NCBI RefSeq assembly: GCF_900104675.1
Contig: NZ_LT629944.1
Coordinates: forward strand, 890,199 to 954,198
DNA from: Angelakisella massiliensis
GTDB taxonomy: Bacteria > Bacillota > Clostridia > Oscillospirales > Ruminococcaceae
Reading direction: 5' to 3'
Length of the DNA stretch: 64,000 nucleotides
The notes beneath the pieces are model-generated. The model had not been told where the DNA came from. It did not search any database and saw only the letters and a list, made by a program, of their open reading frames with translations. A program made the position numbers and the translations under genes. Numbering within the stretch: position 1 is the first letter of the stretch; each line of letters begins with the position of its first letter. Below, piece after piece: positions 16,243 to 25,282 of the stretch.

Positions 16243-18170
16243 CTGCCTCGTCCCCCTTTACTCTGGCGGCCGCCGGTGCGCAGCCGCTCCTGGCCTCCCC
16301 GTCTTTTTTCCTTTCCGGGACGGCCATAGCCCACAGCGGGTCGCTCCTTGGCGGCGGGACCGTATTTCTGGAGATACTCCCGGTCTGGCTGTACCAGACA
16401 TTTGGGGCCGTGGCCGATGAGGTCCCTCCGTCCCGCCCGGATAAGGGCTTCGATGACATACCGCTTGTTTTCCGGCTTGTAGTATTGCAGCAGGGACCGC
16501 TGCAGCTTCTTCTCATAAGGGTCGGTGGGGACATAGACCTTTTCCATGGTGTGGGGGTCGATGCCGGTATAGAACATACAGGTGGAGGCGGTGGCAGGAG
16601 TGGGATAGAAGTCCTGCACCTGCTCGGGGCGCATATGATGCTCTTTCAGGTACTCCGCCAGGATGACCGCGTCCTTCATGGTGCAGCCGGGGTGGGAGGA
16701 CATGAGATAGGGCACCAGATACTGCTCCTTCCCCGCCTTTTTGGTCAGGGCGTAAAACTTCTTGCTGAACTGGTTGAACACCGTCACCGGAGGCTTGCCC
16801 ATCCGGGCCAGAGCATTGGGGGCGCAGTGCTCCGGAGCCACCTTCAGCTGGCCGCTGATGTGGTACTGGATCAGCTCTTTGAGAAATTCATCGCTGGGAT
16901 CGGCGCAGATATAGTCATACCGCAGGCCGCTGCGGACAAAAACCTTTTTCACCCCCGGGATGGCCCGCAGCTCCCGCAGCAGCTGGATATAATCGCTGTG
17001 GTCCGCCTTGATGGCAGGGCAGACGGTGGGAAAGAGACATTTCTTCCCCTGGCATACCCCTGCCTTTTCCTGTTTCTTGCAGGCAGGGCCCCGGAAGTTG
17101 GCAGTGGGACCTCCCACATCATGGATATAGCCCTTGAACCGGGGATTTTTCACAAAGGCCCGGGCTTCTTTGAGTACCGATTCATGGCTCCTGGCCCGGA
17201 CCATCCGCCCCTGATGGAAAGCGATGGAGCAGAAGTTGCAGGCGCCGTAGCAGCCCCGGTTGTGGATGATGGAGAACTCCACCTCCTCAATGGCCTTCAC
17301 GCCTCCCAGCGCCTCATAGCTGGGATGGTAGTACCGCTCATAGGGCAGGTCGGAGACATCGTCCAGCTCCTGGGTGGTGAGGGGAATCTCCGGCGGGTTC
17401 TGCACCAGCAGCCGGTCCCCATGCTTCTGGACCACTACCTTGCCGTAAACATGGTCCTGCTGCTCCAATTGCAGCTTGGCGGCACGGGCGTAGGCCATTT
17501 TGTCCAGGGAGACCTTGTCCACGCTGGCGCAGGTGACATGGCCGTCAGGGAGAGGGGCGTCCAGCGGGGCCAGATAGCAGATGCCCCGCAGATCGGTCAT
17601 CTGGGCCGGGCTTTCCCCCTGGGCCAGACGGCGGGCAATATGAAGGATCTGATGCTCTCCCATGCCGTATACCAGCAGGTCCGCCTGGCTGTCCACCAGG
17701 ATGGAGGGGCGCACCTTGTCATCCCAGTAATCATAATGGGCAAAGCGGCGCAGGGAGGCCTCCAGCCCTCCCAGAATGATGGGAATATCCGGGTAGGCCT
17801 GACGGGCCAGCCGGGAATAGACGGTGCAGGCCCGGTCCGGCCGCTTGCCCGCCTTGTTTCCGGGGGTATAGGCGTCGTCGCTGCGGCGCTTTTTGGCGGC
17901 GGTGTAATGGGCCACCATGGAGTCGATGTTTCCCCCGGTGATGAGGAACCCCAAACGGGGCCGTCCGAAGGCGGTAAAATCCCGGGTGGAAGTAAAGTCC
18001 GGCTGGGCCAGAATCACACAGCGGTAACCCTCCCGCTCCAGCAGCCTGGAAATGATGGCGATGCCGAAGCTGGGGTGGTCCACATAGGCGTCCCCGGTGA
18101 CGCAGATAAAATCGGGCTGTTCCCAGCCCCGTTCCCTCATTTCCTGGGGATTGATGGGTAAAAAGCTCAA
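16239..18170 (-). CDS. YgiQ family radical SAM protein
   Basis: 643 residues if translation starts at TTG 18170, preceded by GGAAAGGAACAGGA. The first residues (SFLPINPQEMRERGWEQPDFICVTGDAYVDHPSFG) match the usual family start, while the 85 residues further upstream look non-coding. The SAM cluster motif is NRGCYGACNFCSIAFHQGR (CxxxCxxC). An N-terminal cobalamin-binding-like region (YVDHPSFGIAIISRLLEREGY) and the C-terminal DUF3362-type region are present. The function is not established. It is the first gene of the YgiQ / MBL hydrolase / DUF3006 operon. Confidence 0.9.
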   Translation of the reverse strand: MSFLPINPQEMRERGWEQPDFICVTGDAYVDHPSFGIAIISRLLEREGYRCVILAQPDFTSTRDFTAFGRPRLGFLITGGNIDSMVAHYTAAKKRRSDDAYTPGNKAGKRPDRACTVYSRLARQAYPDIPIILGGLEASLRRFAHYDYWDDKVRPSILVDSQADLLVYGMGEHQILHIARRLAQGESPAQMTDLRGICYLAPLDAPLPDGHVTCASVDKVSLDKMAYARAAKLQLEQQDHVYGKVVVQKHGDRLLVQNPPEIPLTTQELDDVSDLPYERYYHPSYEALGGVKAIEEVEFSIIHNRGCYGACNFCSIAFHQGRMVRARSHESVLKEARAFVKNPRFKGYIHDVGGPTANFRGPACKKQEKAGVCQGKKCLFPTVCPAIKADHSDYIQLLRELRAIPGVKKVFVRSGLRYDYICADPSDEFLKELIQYHISGQLKVAPEHCAPNALARMGKPPVTVFNQFSKKFYALTKKAGKEQYLVPYLMSSHPGCTMKDAVILAEYLKEHHMRPEQVQDFYPTPATASTCMFYTGIDPHTMEKVYVPTDPYEKKLQRSLLQYYKPENKRYVIEALIRAGRRDLIGHGPKCLVQPDREYLQKYGPAAKERPAVGYGRPGKEKRRGGQERLRTGGRQSKGGRGR

Positions 18171-18431
18171 GTTCCTGTTCCTTTCCTTTCTCGCTGCTGC
18201 CCCGCTGCGCCTGTCTGTGGCTGCGGCAGATCCAAAGCCCCTCAGGCTTCCCGGCGGTATTCCGTGGGCACGCCTGAAGGCGCTGTGACCCTGCCGCTGT
18301 AAAGATCCGGTTTGTTCCGGTATTTTCCCAGTGGGGCAGCCTTCCTTTCGCCGGAAGTGGCTGACAGCACCATTATACCAGACCCGGAGCAAAAAAGACA
18401 GACCGGACAGGCTCAAATTGCCCAAAGGGTC

Positions 18432-18483
18432 TTGACATCATCAAACGGTTGAGTATAATAAACATATGAGCAAACGTTCAAAT
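18432..18483 (+). promoter_or_regulatory. Promoter and putative ArsR-family operator of the metal operon
   Basis: TTGACA (18432-18437), 16 nt, then TATAAT (18454-18459). It is followed by atatgagcaaacgttcaaat (18464-18483), an imperfect dyad like those bound by CadC/SmtB/CzrA repressors. The site overlaps the expected transcription start, so repression lifted by metal is likely (inferred). Confidence 0.75.
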
Positions 18484-18498
18484 GAAAGGGGCGGTTCC

Positions 18499-18885
18499 AT
18501 GACAGAATTGGAAAAGCGGCAGCAGACAGAGATGGATGACGGTGATCAGTGTGAATTTTTCCACGCCCATGAGGAGATCGTCAACCGCGTCAACCAAAAG
18601 ATGCCGGATGAGGAAGAACTGTACGATCTGGCGGAGCTGTTCCGTCTGTTTGGGGATTCCACCCGTATCCGCATTCTCTATGTACTTTTTGAATCAGAGA
18701 TGTGCGTCTGTGATATCGCCCAGCTGCTGAATATGACCCCCTCGGCCATTTCCCACCAGCTGCGGGCCCTTCGTCAGAGCCGTCTGATCAAATACCGGCG
18801 GGAAGGCAAAACCGTCTTTTATTCCCTGGCCGACGGCCACGTCCGGGACATCATCAACCAGGGCATGGAGCATATCCGGGAGTAA
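18499..18885 (+). CDS. ArsR/SmtB-family metal-sensing repressor
   Basis: 128 residues from ATG 18499 (AAAGGGGCGG upstream). The winged helix includes LAELFRLFGDSTRIRILYVLFESEMCVCDIAQLLNMTPSAISHQLRALRQSRLI. The CVCD motif (Cys69, Cys71) in the metal-sensing helix, with Cys18 near the N-terminus, resembles the thiol-rich alpha3N site of CadC-type sensors (Cd, Pb, Zn). A carboxyl-terminal DGHVRDIINQGMEH could add an alpha5 site. It controls the downstream HMA protein and P-type ATPase and probably its own promoter. Confidence 0.9.
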   Translation: MTELEKRQQTEMDDGDQCEFFHAHEEIVNRVNQKMPDEEELYDLAELFRLFGDSTRIRILYVLFESEMCVCDIAQLLNMTPSAISHQLRALRQSRLIKYRREGKTVFYSLADGHVRDIINQGMEHIRE

Positions 18886-18969
18886 AAGGACCTCATTGGA
18901 GGAGGAATCTCCCTTTCAGGTTCAAGAGCATATTTTAAAATCAAATTTTATAATCAGGAGGAACCCATC

Positions 18970-19188
18970 ATGAAAAAGACCTTTCGCATGACCGATCTGG
19001 ACTGTGCCAACTGCGCCGCCAAAATGGAGAACGCCATCAAGAAGATCGACGGCGTCACAAACGCTTCGGTGAACTTTCTCACCCAAAAGATGGTGGTGGA
19101 GGCGGACGACAGCCGCTTTGATGAAATCATGGCCCAGGTGGTTCAGGTCTGCCGCAAGGTGGACGGGGACTGCACCATCCAGCTGTAA
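18970..19188 (+). CDS. Heavy-metal-associated (HMA) domain protein, metal chaperone
   Basis: 72 residues, a single ferredoxin-like HMA domain. The metal motif DLDCANCAAKMENAIKK (CxxC) is near residues 10-15, followed by GVTNASVNFLTQKMVVEAD. It follows the ArsR gene by 84 nt, with AGGAGGAAC before the ATG. In many P-type ATPases this domain is the N-terminus of the pump. Here the pump at 19514 has none, so the binding domain is encoded separately and likely delivers the metal. Confidence 0.92.
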   Translation: MKKTFRMTDLDCANCAAKMENAIKKIDGVTNASVNFLTQKMVVEADDSRFDEIMAQVVQVCRKVDGDCTIQL

Positions 19189-19205
19189 TGGAAGCAGGAC
19201 ATTGC

Positions 19206-19287
19206 TTCATCATTCCCGTCTGCCGGAGCTGACGGAAGGGAAATGAAGATAACGGGACAGGAGGCGTATTTTTTGCGGGCCTGTCCC
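19206..19287 (+). other. Two hairpins between HMA gene and ATPase gene
   Basis: The 325-nt space between the HMA stop and the ATPase start holds no convincing gene. It has an imperfect stem cttcat.attccc / gggaaatgaag (about 19206-19246) and a perfect 8-bp stem gggacagg/cctgtccc (about 19254-19287) with an internal T-run. Either could lower or time transcription into the ATPase gene; this is inference. Confidence 0.35.
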
Positions 19288-19513
19288 CAGCTGTATTGAT
19301 CCCGGCAGGCGCGCTCTGCCTATCAGGAACATCGGCCGAAAGCTTTCCCAGCATTTTGTCCGGCAGTTCCCGCAGCCTTCCCGAAAGGGGCAGGTGGAAC
19401 CATTCCCCGCCCGTGGAAAAAAGCAGCGGTTTTCTCAGCAAGAATTTTTTCATGCATCAGGCGGCTTTTCAGCCTGCCCTAAAATTTCCTTCTTATAAAG
19501 AGGAGCGAGTACC

Positions 19514-21388
19514 ATGACCAAAAAGCAAAAAAAGACCCTGTGGCGCATCCTGACAAGCGCCGCTTTCTTTGCCGCCGCCCTGCTGGGGCCCTGGAGCGGC
19601 TGGCTGCGGCTGGCTGTTTTCCTGGTCCCCTACATCGTGATCGGCTATGATGTGCTGTGGAAGGCTGTGCGCAACATCAGCCACGGCCAGGTGTTTGATG
19701 AAAACTTTCTCATGTCCCTGGCAACGGTGGGGGCCTTTTTCATCGGGGAATACGCCGAAGCGGTGGCGGTGATGCTTTTTTATCAGGTGGGCGAGCTGTT
19801 TCAAAGCTACGCTGTGGGCCGTTCCCGCCGCTCCATTGCCGCGCTGATGGATATCCGCCCCGACTATGCCAACCTGGAGCGGGACGGTCAGCTGTGCCAG
19901 GTGGACCCGGAGGAGGTGGAGGTGGGCCAGACCATCGTCATCCGTTCCGGAGAGCGGATTCCCCTGGACGGCGTGATCCTTACCGGCAGCTCCTCTCTGG
20001 ATACAGCGGCCCTTACCGGTGAATCGGTTCCCAGAGACGTGGCGCCCGGCGATGCCGTTATCAGCGGCTGCATCAACGGCGGCGGTTTGCTGCGGGTGCA
20101 GGTAACCCGGTCCTATGGCCAGTCCACGGTGGCCCGTATCCTGGACCTGGTGGAGAACGCCAGCGGCAAGAAGGCCCGTGCCGAGCATTTTATCACCCGG
20201 TTTGCCCGGTACTATACTCCCGCGGTGGTCATCGCGGCGGCCGCTCTGGCTTTGGTTCCTCCCCTGCTGCTGGGTGGCGGATGGAGCAGCTGGCTGCGGC
20301 GGGCGCTGATCTTTCTGGTGATCTCCTGCCCCTGCGCCCTGGTCATCTCGGTGCCTCTCAGCTTTTTCGGCGGCATCGGCGGGGCCTCCCGCCAGGGTAT
20401 CCTGGTCAAAGGCGGCAACTACCTGGAGGCTTTGGCCAAAACCAAAGTGTTGGTCTTTGATAAGACCGGCACCCTTACCCAGGGCACCTTCCAGGTAACA
20501 GAAGTGCGCCCCGCCTCAGGTGTGGATGGGGATCATCTGCTGGAGCTGGCGGCTTTGGCGGAAGGCGGTTCCAACCATCCTATCGCTCAGTCTCTCCAGG
20601 CGGCCTGGAAGGGCAAAGATACCCGGGATCGGGTAACGGAATTTGAGGAAATCCCCGGCATGGGCGTCCGGGCAGTGGTGGATGGCGCCACTGTCTGGGC
20701 CGGCAACAGCCGTTTGATGGAAAAGGCCGGCGCATCCATGGAGGCTTCCGCAGCAAATCAGGGTGGCACCGTGATCCATCTGGCTGTTGGAAGCGACTAT
20801 CAGGGCTCTATTCTCATCTCTGATTCTCTCAAGCCTGACGCTGTGGAGACCATTCGCCTGCTGAAGGCCCGGGGTATCCGTACGGTCATGCTCACCGGAG
20901 ATTCCCTGGAGGCTGGCCAGGCGGCAGCCCAGCGGCTGGGCATGGATGAGGTACATACCCGCCTGCTGCCGGAAGATAAAGTCCACATCGTGGAGCGTCT
21001 GCTGGCAGAAAAGCCCTCCGGCAGTACCCTGGCCTTTGTGGGGGATGGGGTCAATGACGCTCCGGTTCTGTCCCGGGCGGATGTGGGCATCGCCATGGGG
21101 GGATTGGGCTCCGACGCAGCCATTGAAGCGGCGGATGTGGTGCTGATGGACGACCAACCCCACAAGATCGTGGACGCCATGGATATCTCCCGCAGGACCC
21201 TGAAAATTGTCCGGCAGAATGTGATCTTTGCTTTGGGGGTCAAAGCTCTGGTGTTGCTGATGGGTGCCTGGGGCGCCGCCAATCTGTGGGAAGCGGTATT
21301 CGCCGATGTGGGTGTATCGGTTATCGCCATCCTCAACGCCAGCCGCGCCCTTCATACCGGCAAGAACTCTGCCGGCGGTGAGAGATAA
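19514..21388 (+). CDS. cadA: Heavy-metal translocating P1B-type ATPase (Cd/Zn/Pb type)
   Basis: 624 residues from ATG 19514 (AAAGAGGAGCGAG site). All P-type landmarks are present: TALTGESVPRDV (actuator TGE), membrane motif SCPCALVIS (Cys272, Cys274), DKTGTLTQGTF (phosphorylated Asp316), ANQGGT near the nucleotide site and VGDGVNDAPVLSRADVGIAMG. The CPC motif together with a last helix lacking Cu-type signatures fits the Zn2+/Cd2+/Pb2+ class. The N-terminal HMA domain common in CadA is absent and supplied by the upstream small protein. It exports toxic divalent metal under ArsR control. Confidence 0.93.
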   Translation: MTKKQKKTLWRILTSAAFFAAALLGPWSGWLRLAVFLVPYIVIGYDVLWKAVRNISHGQVFDENFLMSLATVGAFFIGEYAEAVAVMLFYQVGELFQSYAVGRSRRSIAALMDIRPDYANLERDGQLCQVDPEEVEVGQTIVIRSGERIPLDGVILTGSSSLDTAALTGESVPRDVAPGDAVISGCINGGGLLRVQVTRSYGQSTVARILDLVENASGKKARAEHFITRFARYYTPAVVIAAAALALVPPLLLGGGWSSWLRRALIFLVISCPCALVISVPLSFFGGIGGASRQGILVKGGNYLEALAKTKVLVFDKTGTLTQGTFQVTEVRPASGVDGDHLLELAALAEGGSNHPIAQSLQAAWKGKDTRDRVTEFEEIPGMGVRAVVDGATVWAGNSRLMEKAGASMEASAANQGGTVIHLAVGSDYQGSILISDSLKPDAVETIRLLKARGIRTVMLTGDSLEAGQAAAQRLGMDEVHTRLLPEDKVHIVERLLAEKPSGSTLAFVGDGVNDAPVLSRADVGIAMGGLGSDAAIEAADVVLMDDQPHKIVDAMDISRRTLKIVRQNVIFALGVKALVLLMGAWGAANLWEAVFADVGVSVIAILNASRALHTGKNSAGGER

Positions 21389-21440
21389 GCACTGACGCTT
21401 TTGGAGCGTGGATGGCAGCCTTTATAAATTTACAAAATCC

Positions 21441-21481
21441 AAAGGAACCGCCTTGAAGGATTTTCTCAGGGCGGTTCCTTT
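21441..21481 (+). terminator. Terminator of the metal-resistance operon
   Basis: Inverted repeat aaaggaaccgcc (21441-21452) / ggcggttccttt (to 21481), 12-bp stem, 52 nt after the ATPase stop. Confidence 0.8.
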
Positions 21482-21571
21482 GCGCTTATGTAAAGGGACT
21501 TGAAAGAAGTTATGGCGACATATGCCCGAGGCGCTCATCCCCTCAATTCCCCCATTGTTGTGCCTGGGGTG

Positions 21572-21784
21572 TCACGCCCGCCGCAACTGCTCCAGTACCG
21601 CTTCCCGCTTTTGTCGGGGAAGGGCATCCCCTGCCAGCCGAATGGCCATATTCAGGGTCATTCCCTTGGCCCTGCCCGCCAGAGGATGGTGTATCATCAG
21701 GGGAAACTCCCTGGACAGAATAGCCTTGGCGGGCGGATAGGCCAGAAGTTCTCCAATGGTGATGTTGCCGTTTTTCAGATCCAT
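21572..21784 (-). CDS. Small helical protein, possibly DUF1858-related
   Basis: 70 residues from ATG 21784, which follows GGAGCGAGG. The sequence (ITIGELLAYPPAKAILSREFP...GMTLNMAIRLAGDALPRQKREAVLEQL) is mostly helical. It begins like DUF1858 proteins, though the cysteines common there are missing. No partner gene is evident. The family assignment is tentative; the ribosome site and composition support it as a real gene. Confidence 0.6.
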   Translation of the reverse strand: MDLKNGNITIGELLAYPPAKAILSREFPLMIHHPLAGRAKGMTLNMAIRLAGDALPRQKREAVLEQLRRA

Positions 21785-22339
21785 AATCCTCGCTCCTTTC
21801 TGTTATCAGGTTATGTTTTTCCTCCAAAAAGGTTCCTCCCAAGGCTTTTTCAGCCCTTTCCCGTAAAATTCAGCCGCACATTTTCCTTTTGAAGCAGCGC
21901 CGTGCCCCCTGCCATTTTTCCCCTGGATACGCCGGGAAAAACACAGACCCCTGAGGCAATACTACCTTTCAGCGGAAGATCTGATCCGTTGTTGCTGGTG
22001 TTTGAGCCGGTCCCTGCCACAGCAGAATCGTTTACGTTCTCTTCCCCCCTGCACTGAGATGTCCGGACATTTCGGCAAATCAAAAGATGCAGTGTTTTTT
22101 CTTTCAGACCCTCCTCGCTTGTTTTTTCTTCTCAGATATGGTACCCTCAATAAACAAAGGAACGGAGAATTTTTCCATTTTCTCAGAAAACACACTTTCC
22201 CCGGAAAATTTTCTTTCCTTGGGCGGGCGGGGGCGTTCTGGCATCCTGATCCATCCCGATCTCTCAAATGATTGGCAGGCTTGACCACCTATCATAAAAC
22301 CAAAATGAAGCGAAACCCATAAAGGAGGCTGATCCATCT
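21785..22339. other. Intergenic stretch, no gene seen
   Basis: 555 nt between divergent genes, richer in A/T than its neighbours. A short inverted repeat tttttcccctggatacgccgggaaaaa at about 21917-21943 includes the words cccctggatacgcc of the multi-hairpin repeat and may be a remnant. No supported ORF, RNA gene or clear promoter was found. Confidence 0.4.
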
Positions 22340-24106
22340 ATGAAAAAATTCGCGGCCCTTTTTACCGCTGCGATCATGGCCCTCTCCCTTTGTTCCTGTC
22401 AGGGAGAGATTCTGTCCAAGCAAACGGAATCGGAGCGGTTTGAGGAATATCTGGACGATTCCTTTACAGAAGCCCTGAGCAGCGATTTGTTCAATCTTCA
22501 TTTTTTCCTCATCCATCCGGAAAATTACGGCATTGATGTCAAGGATGTGCCGGCAAATGTGGGCTTCATCGACCTGGAAGAGCTGGACAACAGCGCCGCT
22601 GACCTGGAGGAGGACTATGAAGAGCTTACTTCCTTCGACACTGCTCAGCTGACTGAAAGCCAGCAAACTACCTATGATGTTCTGCTGTGGATGCTGGAAA
22701 CAGACCGTGAGGCTGTGGGGATGGAATATTACCAGGAGCTGTGCAGCCCGCTGCTGGGTATCCAGAGCCAGCTGCCCAGCCTGCTGGGGGAGTACGCTTT
22801 CCGTGAGCAGCAGGATGTGGAGGACTATCTGACCCTGCTGACCACAGTGGATGACTATTTCCAGGATGTGCTGGATTTTGAAACCCGGAAATCGGAGCTG
22901 GGTCTGTTCATGTCCGACAAAACCCTGGACGATATGCTGGCAAACTGCGAAGCCTTTGTGGCTGAGCCGGAGGAAAATTACCTGATTACCGGCTTTGAGG
23001 AGCATTTGGACGATCTGCCGGAGCTGACGGAGGAGCAGCGGGCGGACTATACAGAGCGCAACCGTCAGGTGGTGCTGGAGGAAGTGATCCCCGCCTATAC
23101 CCTGCTGATGGAGGGGATGGAAGCTCTCCGGGGTACAGGGGTCAACGACGGCGGCCTGGCCGGGTTTGAGAAGGGCAAGGAATATTACAGCTATCTGGTG
23201 GCCAGCAGCACAGGCTCGGAAAAATCTGTGGAGGAAATCATTGAGATGACCGATGAGCATCTGGAGGATTCCATGAAGGAGCTGATCACCATCGTTTATC
23301 AGTCTCCGGAATCCTTGGAGGCCCTCAATGATTTTTCCTTTCCGCTCACCGATCCGGTGGAGGTGCTGGAGGATTTAAAGGCCAGATGCGCCAACGATTT
23401 TCCCTCCCTGGAAGAGCTGACCTATGAGATCAACTATGTCCATTCTTCCATGGAAGAGAGCAGCAGTCCCGCTTTTTATCTCACTCCTCCCGTGGACGCG
23501 GACGGCGCCAATGCCAACATCATTTATATCAACCGTTCCTCTCTCTCCGGTCTTTACAATACCATGGCCCATGAGGGATATCCCGGTCATATGTACCAGC
23601 GCAACTATTTCCTGACTACCGGTTCCCATCCTCTGCGGTGCATCCTCAGCTTTTCCGGCTACACCGAGGGCTGGGCCACCTATGTGGAAGGCTTGTCCTA
23701 TGAAATGGCGGGACTTGAGGATGAGGCCCTGGTGCGGCTGCTTCAGCTGAATGATGAAATCTCTCTGGCCATTTCCGCCCGGGCGGATCTGGGGGTCAAT
23801 TATGAAGGCTGGGACAGCAATACGCTGCGGCAGTTCCTGGCGGCATACGGCTTTTCTGACCAGGAAACGGCGGGAAGCGTTTTTCAGGCGGTGGTGCAGG
23901 ATCCGGCCAACTATCTGTCCTATTATGTGGGAATGATGGAATTCCAGCAGCTGCGCCAGAAGGCGGAAGAGGCTTTGGGCGAAAACTTTGAGGCCATGGA
24001 ATTCCACCGGACGGTGCTGGATGTAGGCCCCGCTCCCTTCGCTGTGGTGGAGCAGGCAGTGGACGCCTATATTGCCGGAGGCGGAGAGCAGCAGGCCGCC
24101 GCCTGA
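22340..24106 (+). CDS. DUF885 family lipoprotein, putative metallopeptidase
   Basis: 588 residues from ATG 22340 (AAAGGAGGCTG site). A lipoprotein signal ends in LSLCSC. The rest fits DUF885: a helical N-terminal half and a C-terminal half with the zinc motif TMAHEGYPGHMYQRNYF (HEGYPGH, residues 411-417), then FSGYTEGWATYVEGLSYEMAG, where the downstream Glu completes the site. DUF885 proteins are zinc peptidases related to M32-like folds; the substrate is unknown. The lipid anchor places it on the outer face of the membrane. No operon partner follows. Confidence 0.88.
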   Translation: MKKFAALFTAAIMALSLCSCQGEILSKQTESERFEEYLDDSFTEALSSDLFNLHFFLIHPENYGIDVKDVPANVGFIDLEELDNSAADLEEDYEELTSFDTAQLTESQQTTYDVLLWMLETDREAVGMEYYQELCSPLLGIQSQLPSLLGEYAFREQQDVEDYLTLLTTVDDYFQDVLDFETRKSELGLFMSDKTLDDMLANCEAFVAEPEENYLITGFEEHLDDLPELTEEQRADYTERNRQVVLEEVIPAYTLLMEGMEALRGTGVNDGGLAGFEKGKEYYSYLVASSTGSEKSVEEIIEMTDEHLEDSMKELITIVYQSPESLEALNDFSFPLTDPVEVLEDLKARCANDFPSLEELTYEINYVHSSMEESSSPAFYLTPPVDADGANANIIYINRSSLSGLYNTMAHEGYPGHMYQRNYFLTTGSHPLRCILSFSGYTEGWATYVEGLSYEMAGLEDEALVRLLQLNDEISLAISARADLGVNYEGWDSNTLRQFLAAYGFSDQETAGSVFQAVVQDPANYLSYYVGMMEFQQLRQKAEEALGENFEAMEFHRTVLDVGPAPFAVVEQAVDAYIAGGGEQQAAA

Positions 24107-24357
24107 CGCCTCCTTCTTTTCCCATCAGCCTGGTTCCAATGTGAGCCAAAATTTCTCCAATGAGCGCAAAACGGTCAAAGGAATCTGCCAGGAGGGAAAG
24201 CCTTCTTTCCTTCATGACAGCATTTCCTTGGACCGTTTTTTGATGCCGGCGGGATTTTTACCTCTTCTTTTTTCTGGATCAAAAATATTCTTTCCAGGGG
24301 AATTTCATACTTCCGGGTGCAGCCCCCTCTTCCCGGAAGGATCGCCGGGATCTGTTT

Positions 24358-24444
24358 TTATGGTTCCCTGCCGTTGGCGCTTACCAGCGCCAGGATCAGC
24401 ATCATTGCGGCGGCATAGCCCCCGATTCCCCATAACCAGTTCAT
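24358..24444 (-). CDS. Possible 28-residue single-pass membrane peptide
   Basis: ATG 24444 is preceded by GGGGAGGGATCATC. The encoded peptide starts MNWLWGIGGYAAAMM and continues with LILALVSANGREP before TAA. It has one hydrophobic helix of about 20 residues and a polar tail. It is below usual annotation cut-offs. The strong ribosome site and membrane-like composition support it; no homologue can be named, so it could be chance. Confidence 0.4.
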   Translation of the reverse strand: MNWLWGIGGYAAAMMLILALVSANGREP

Positions 24445-24516
24445 GATGATCCCTCCCCAGGCTTTTTATTTTATTGTATCCGTCCCTGAGAGGGAACATT
24501 CCCCAAAGTGCGGTGT

Positions 24517-24545
24517 TTGACAGGCCTGACAAGGGGGGATATAAT
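24517..24545 (+). promoter_or_regulatory. Promoter of the Fur-family gene
   Basis: TTGACA (24517-24522), exactly 17 nt, TATAAT (24540-24545): a consensus SigA promoter 48 nt upstream of the GTG start. Confidence 0.85.
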
Positions 24546-24593
24546 AAAAAACATCAATACCCTTTGAATTTATGGACCGGGGGTGGCGCTGCG

Positions 24594-25016
24594 GTGCATG
24601 ACATTCTCAAATCCTGTGAGCTGAAAAATACAAAAACCCGGAAATTGGTACTGGAACTGCTGGAGCAAACTCACATTCCGGTTTCCGCCGAAGAGCTTTA
24701 TGACCGTGCCCGGGCAATGGGCGCATCCTTAAGTCTGGCCACGGTTTACCGCACATTGTCGGTACTGACTGAGCGGGGAGCGGTGCTCAAGCAGTCCAAC
24801 CGGGATGGGAAAACCTATTATCAGCTCAACGACCACCATCACAAGCATTTTCTTGTTTGTACCGTCTGCGGGGAGATCGTCCAGGTGGATGCCTGCCCCC
24901 TGTGCAAGCTGGAAGAGGAGCTGGCCAAAAGCACCGGCTACCGCATCACCGGCCACAGTCTGGAATTTATGGGCACCTGCCCACGCTGTCAGAAGGAAGG
25001 AAAAGAAAAGCCATAG
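24594..25016 (+). CDS. Fur-family metalloregulator (PerR/Fur/Zur type)
   Basis: 140 residues from GTG 24594, behind a GGGGGTGG site and a consensus promoter. The winged helix includes LKNTKTRKLVLELLEQTHIPVSAEELYDRA and LSLATVYRTLSVLTERGAV. The metal part has DHHHKHFLVCTVCGEIVQVDACPLCKLE and a C-terminal CPRC, i.e. the structural CxxC...CxxC zinc site and a His-rich regulatory site. Family members repress iron, zinc or peroxide-stress genes; which one cannot be settled from this sequence. An extra CPLC pair before the usual acidic helix is notable. Confidence 0.9.
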   Translation: MHDILKSCELKNTKTRKLVLELLEQTHIPVSAEELYDRARAMGASLSLATVYRTLSVLTERGAVLKQSNRDGKTYYQLNDHHHKHFLVCTVCGEIVQVDACPLCKLEEELAKSTGYRITGHSLEFMGTCPRCQKEGKEKP

Positions 25017-25197
25017 TCTCTTTCATCCCGGTATACAGAGAATGCAAGGGTATCTTTTCCTTCTTGGGACAGGGGGAATATTTTGGTTGAGCTGCACTGA
25101 AAAGTTTATTTCAGGTGAGCATTGCTGCCGGATGCGGCAGCAGTTCATGTTTTAGCGCCTGATTCTTTCTGAGCCGGCAGAAGCCCGGCCAGTAACC

Positions 25198-25238
25198 AAA
25201 AAGCGGCGGCAATGGACTAATCCATTGCCGCCGCTTTT
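25198..25238. terminator. Bidirectional terminator
   Basis: A perfect stem aaagcggcggcaatgga / tccattgccgccgcttt with a ctaa loop between the convergent Fur gene and FMN-binding lipoprotein gene. Confidence 0.85.
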
Positions 25239-25282
25239 ACTTTTTGTTTAAACTCAATGGAGGCGCTGAGCCGCCGTGGTCA

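Noticed and set aside
16410-18161. 583-codon ORF opposite YgiQ
   Set aside because: Antisense to a well-recognised radical SAM gene in GC-rich DNA; no ribosome site or domain.
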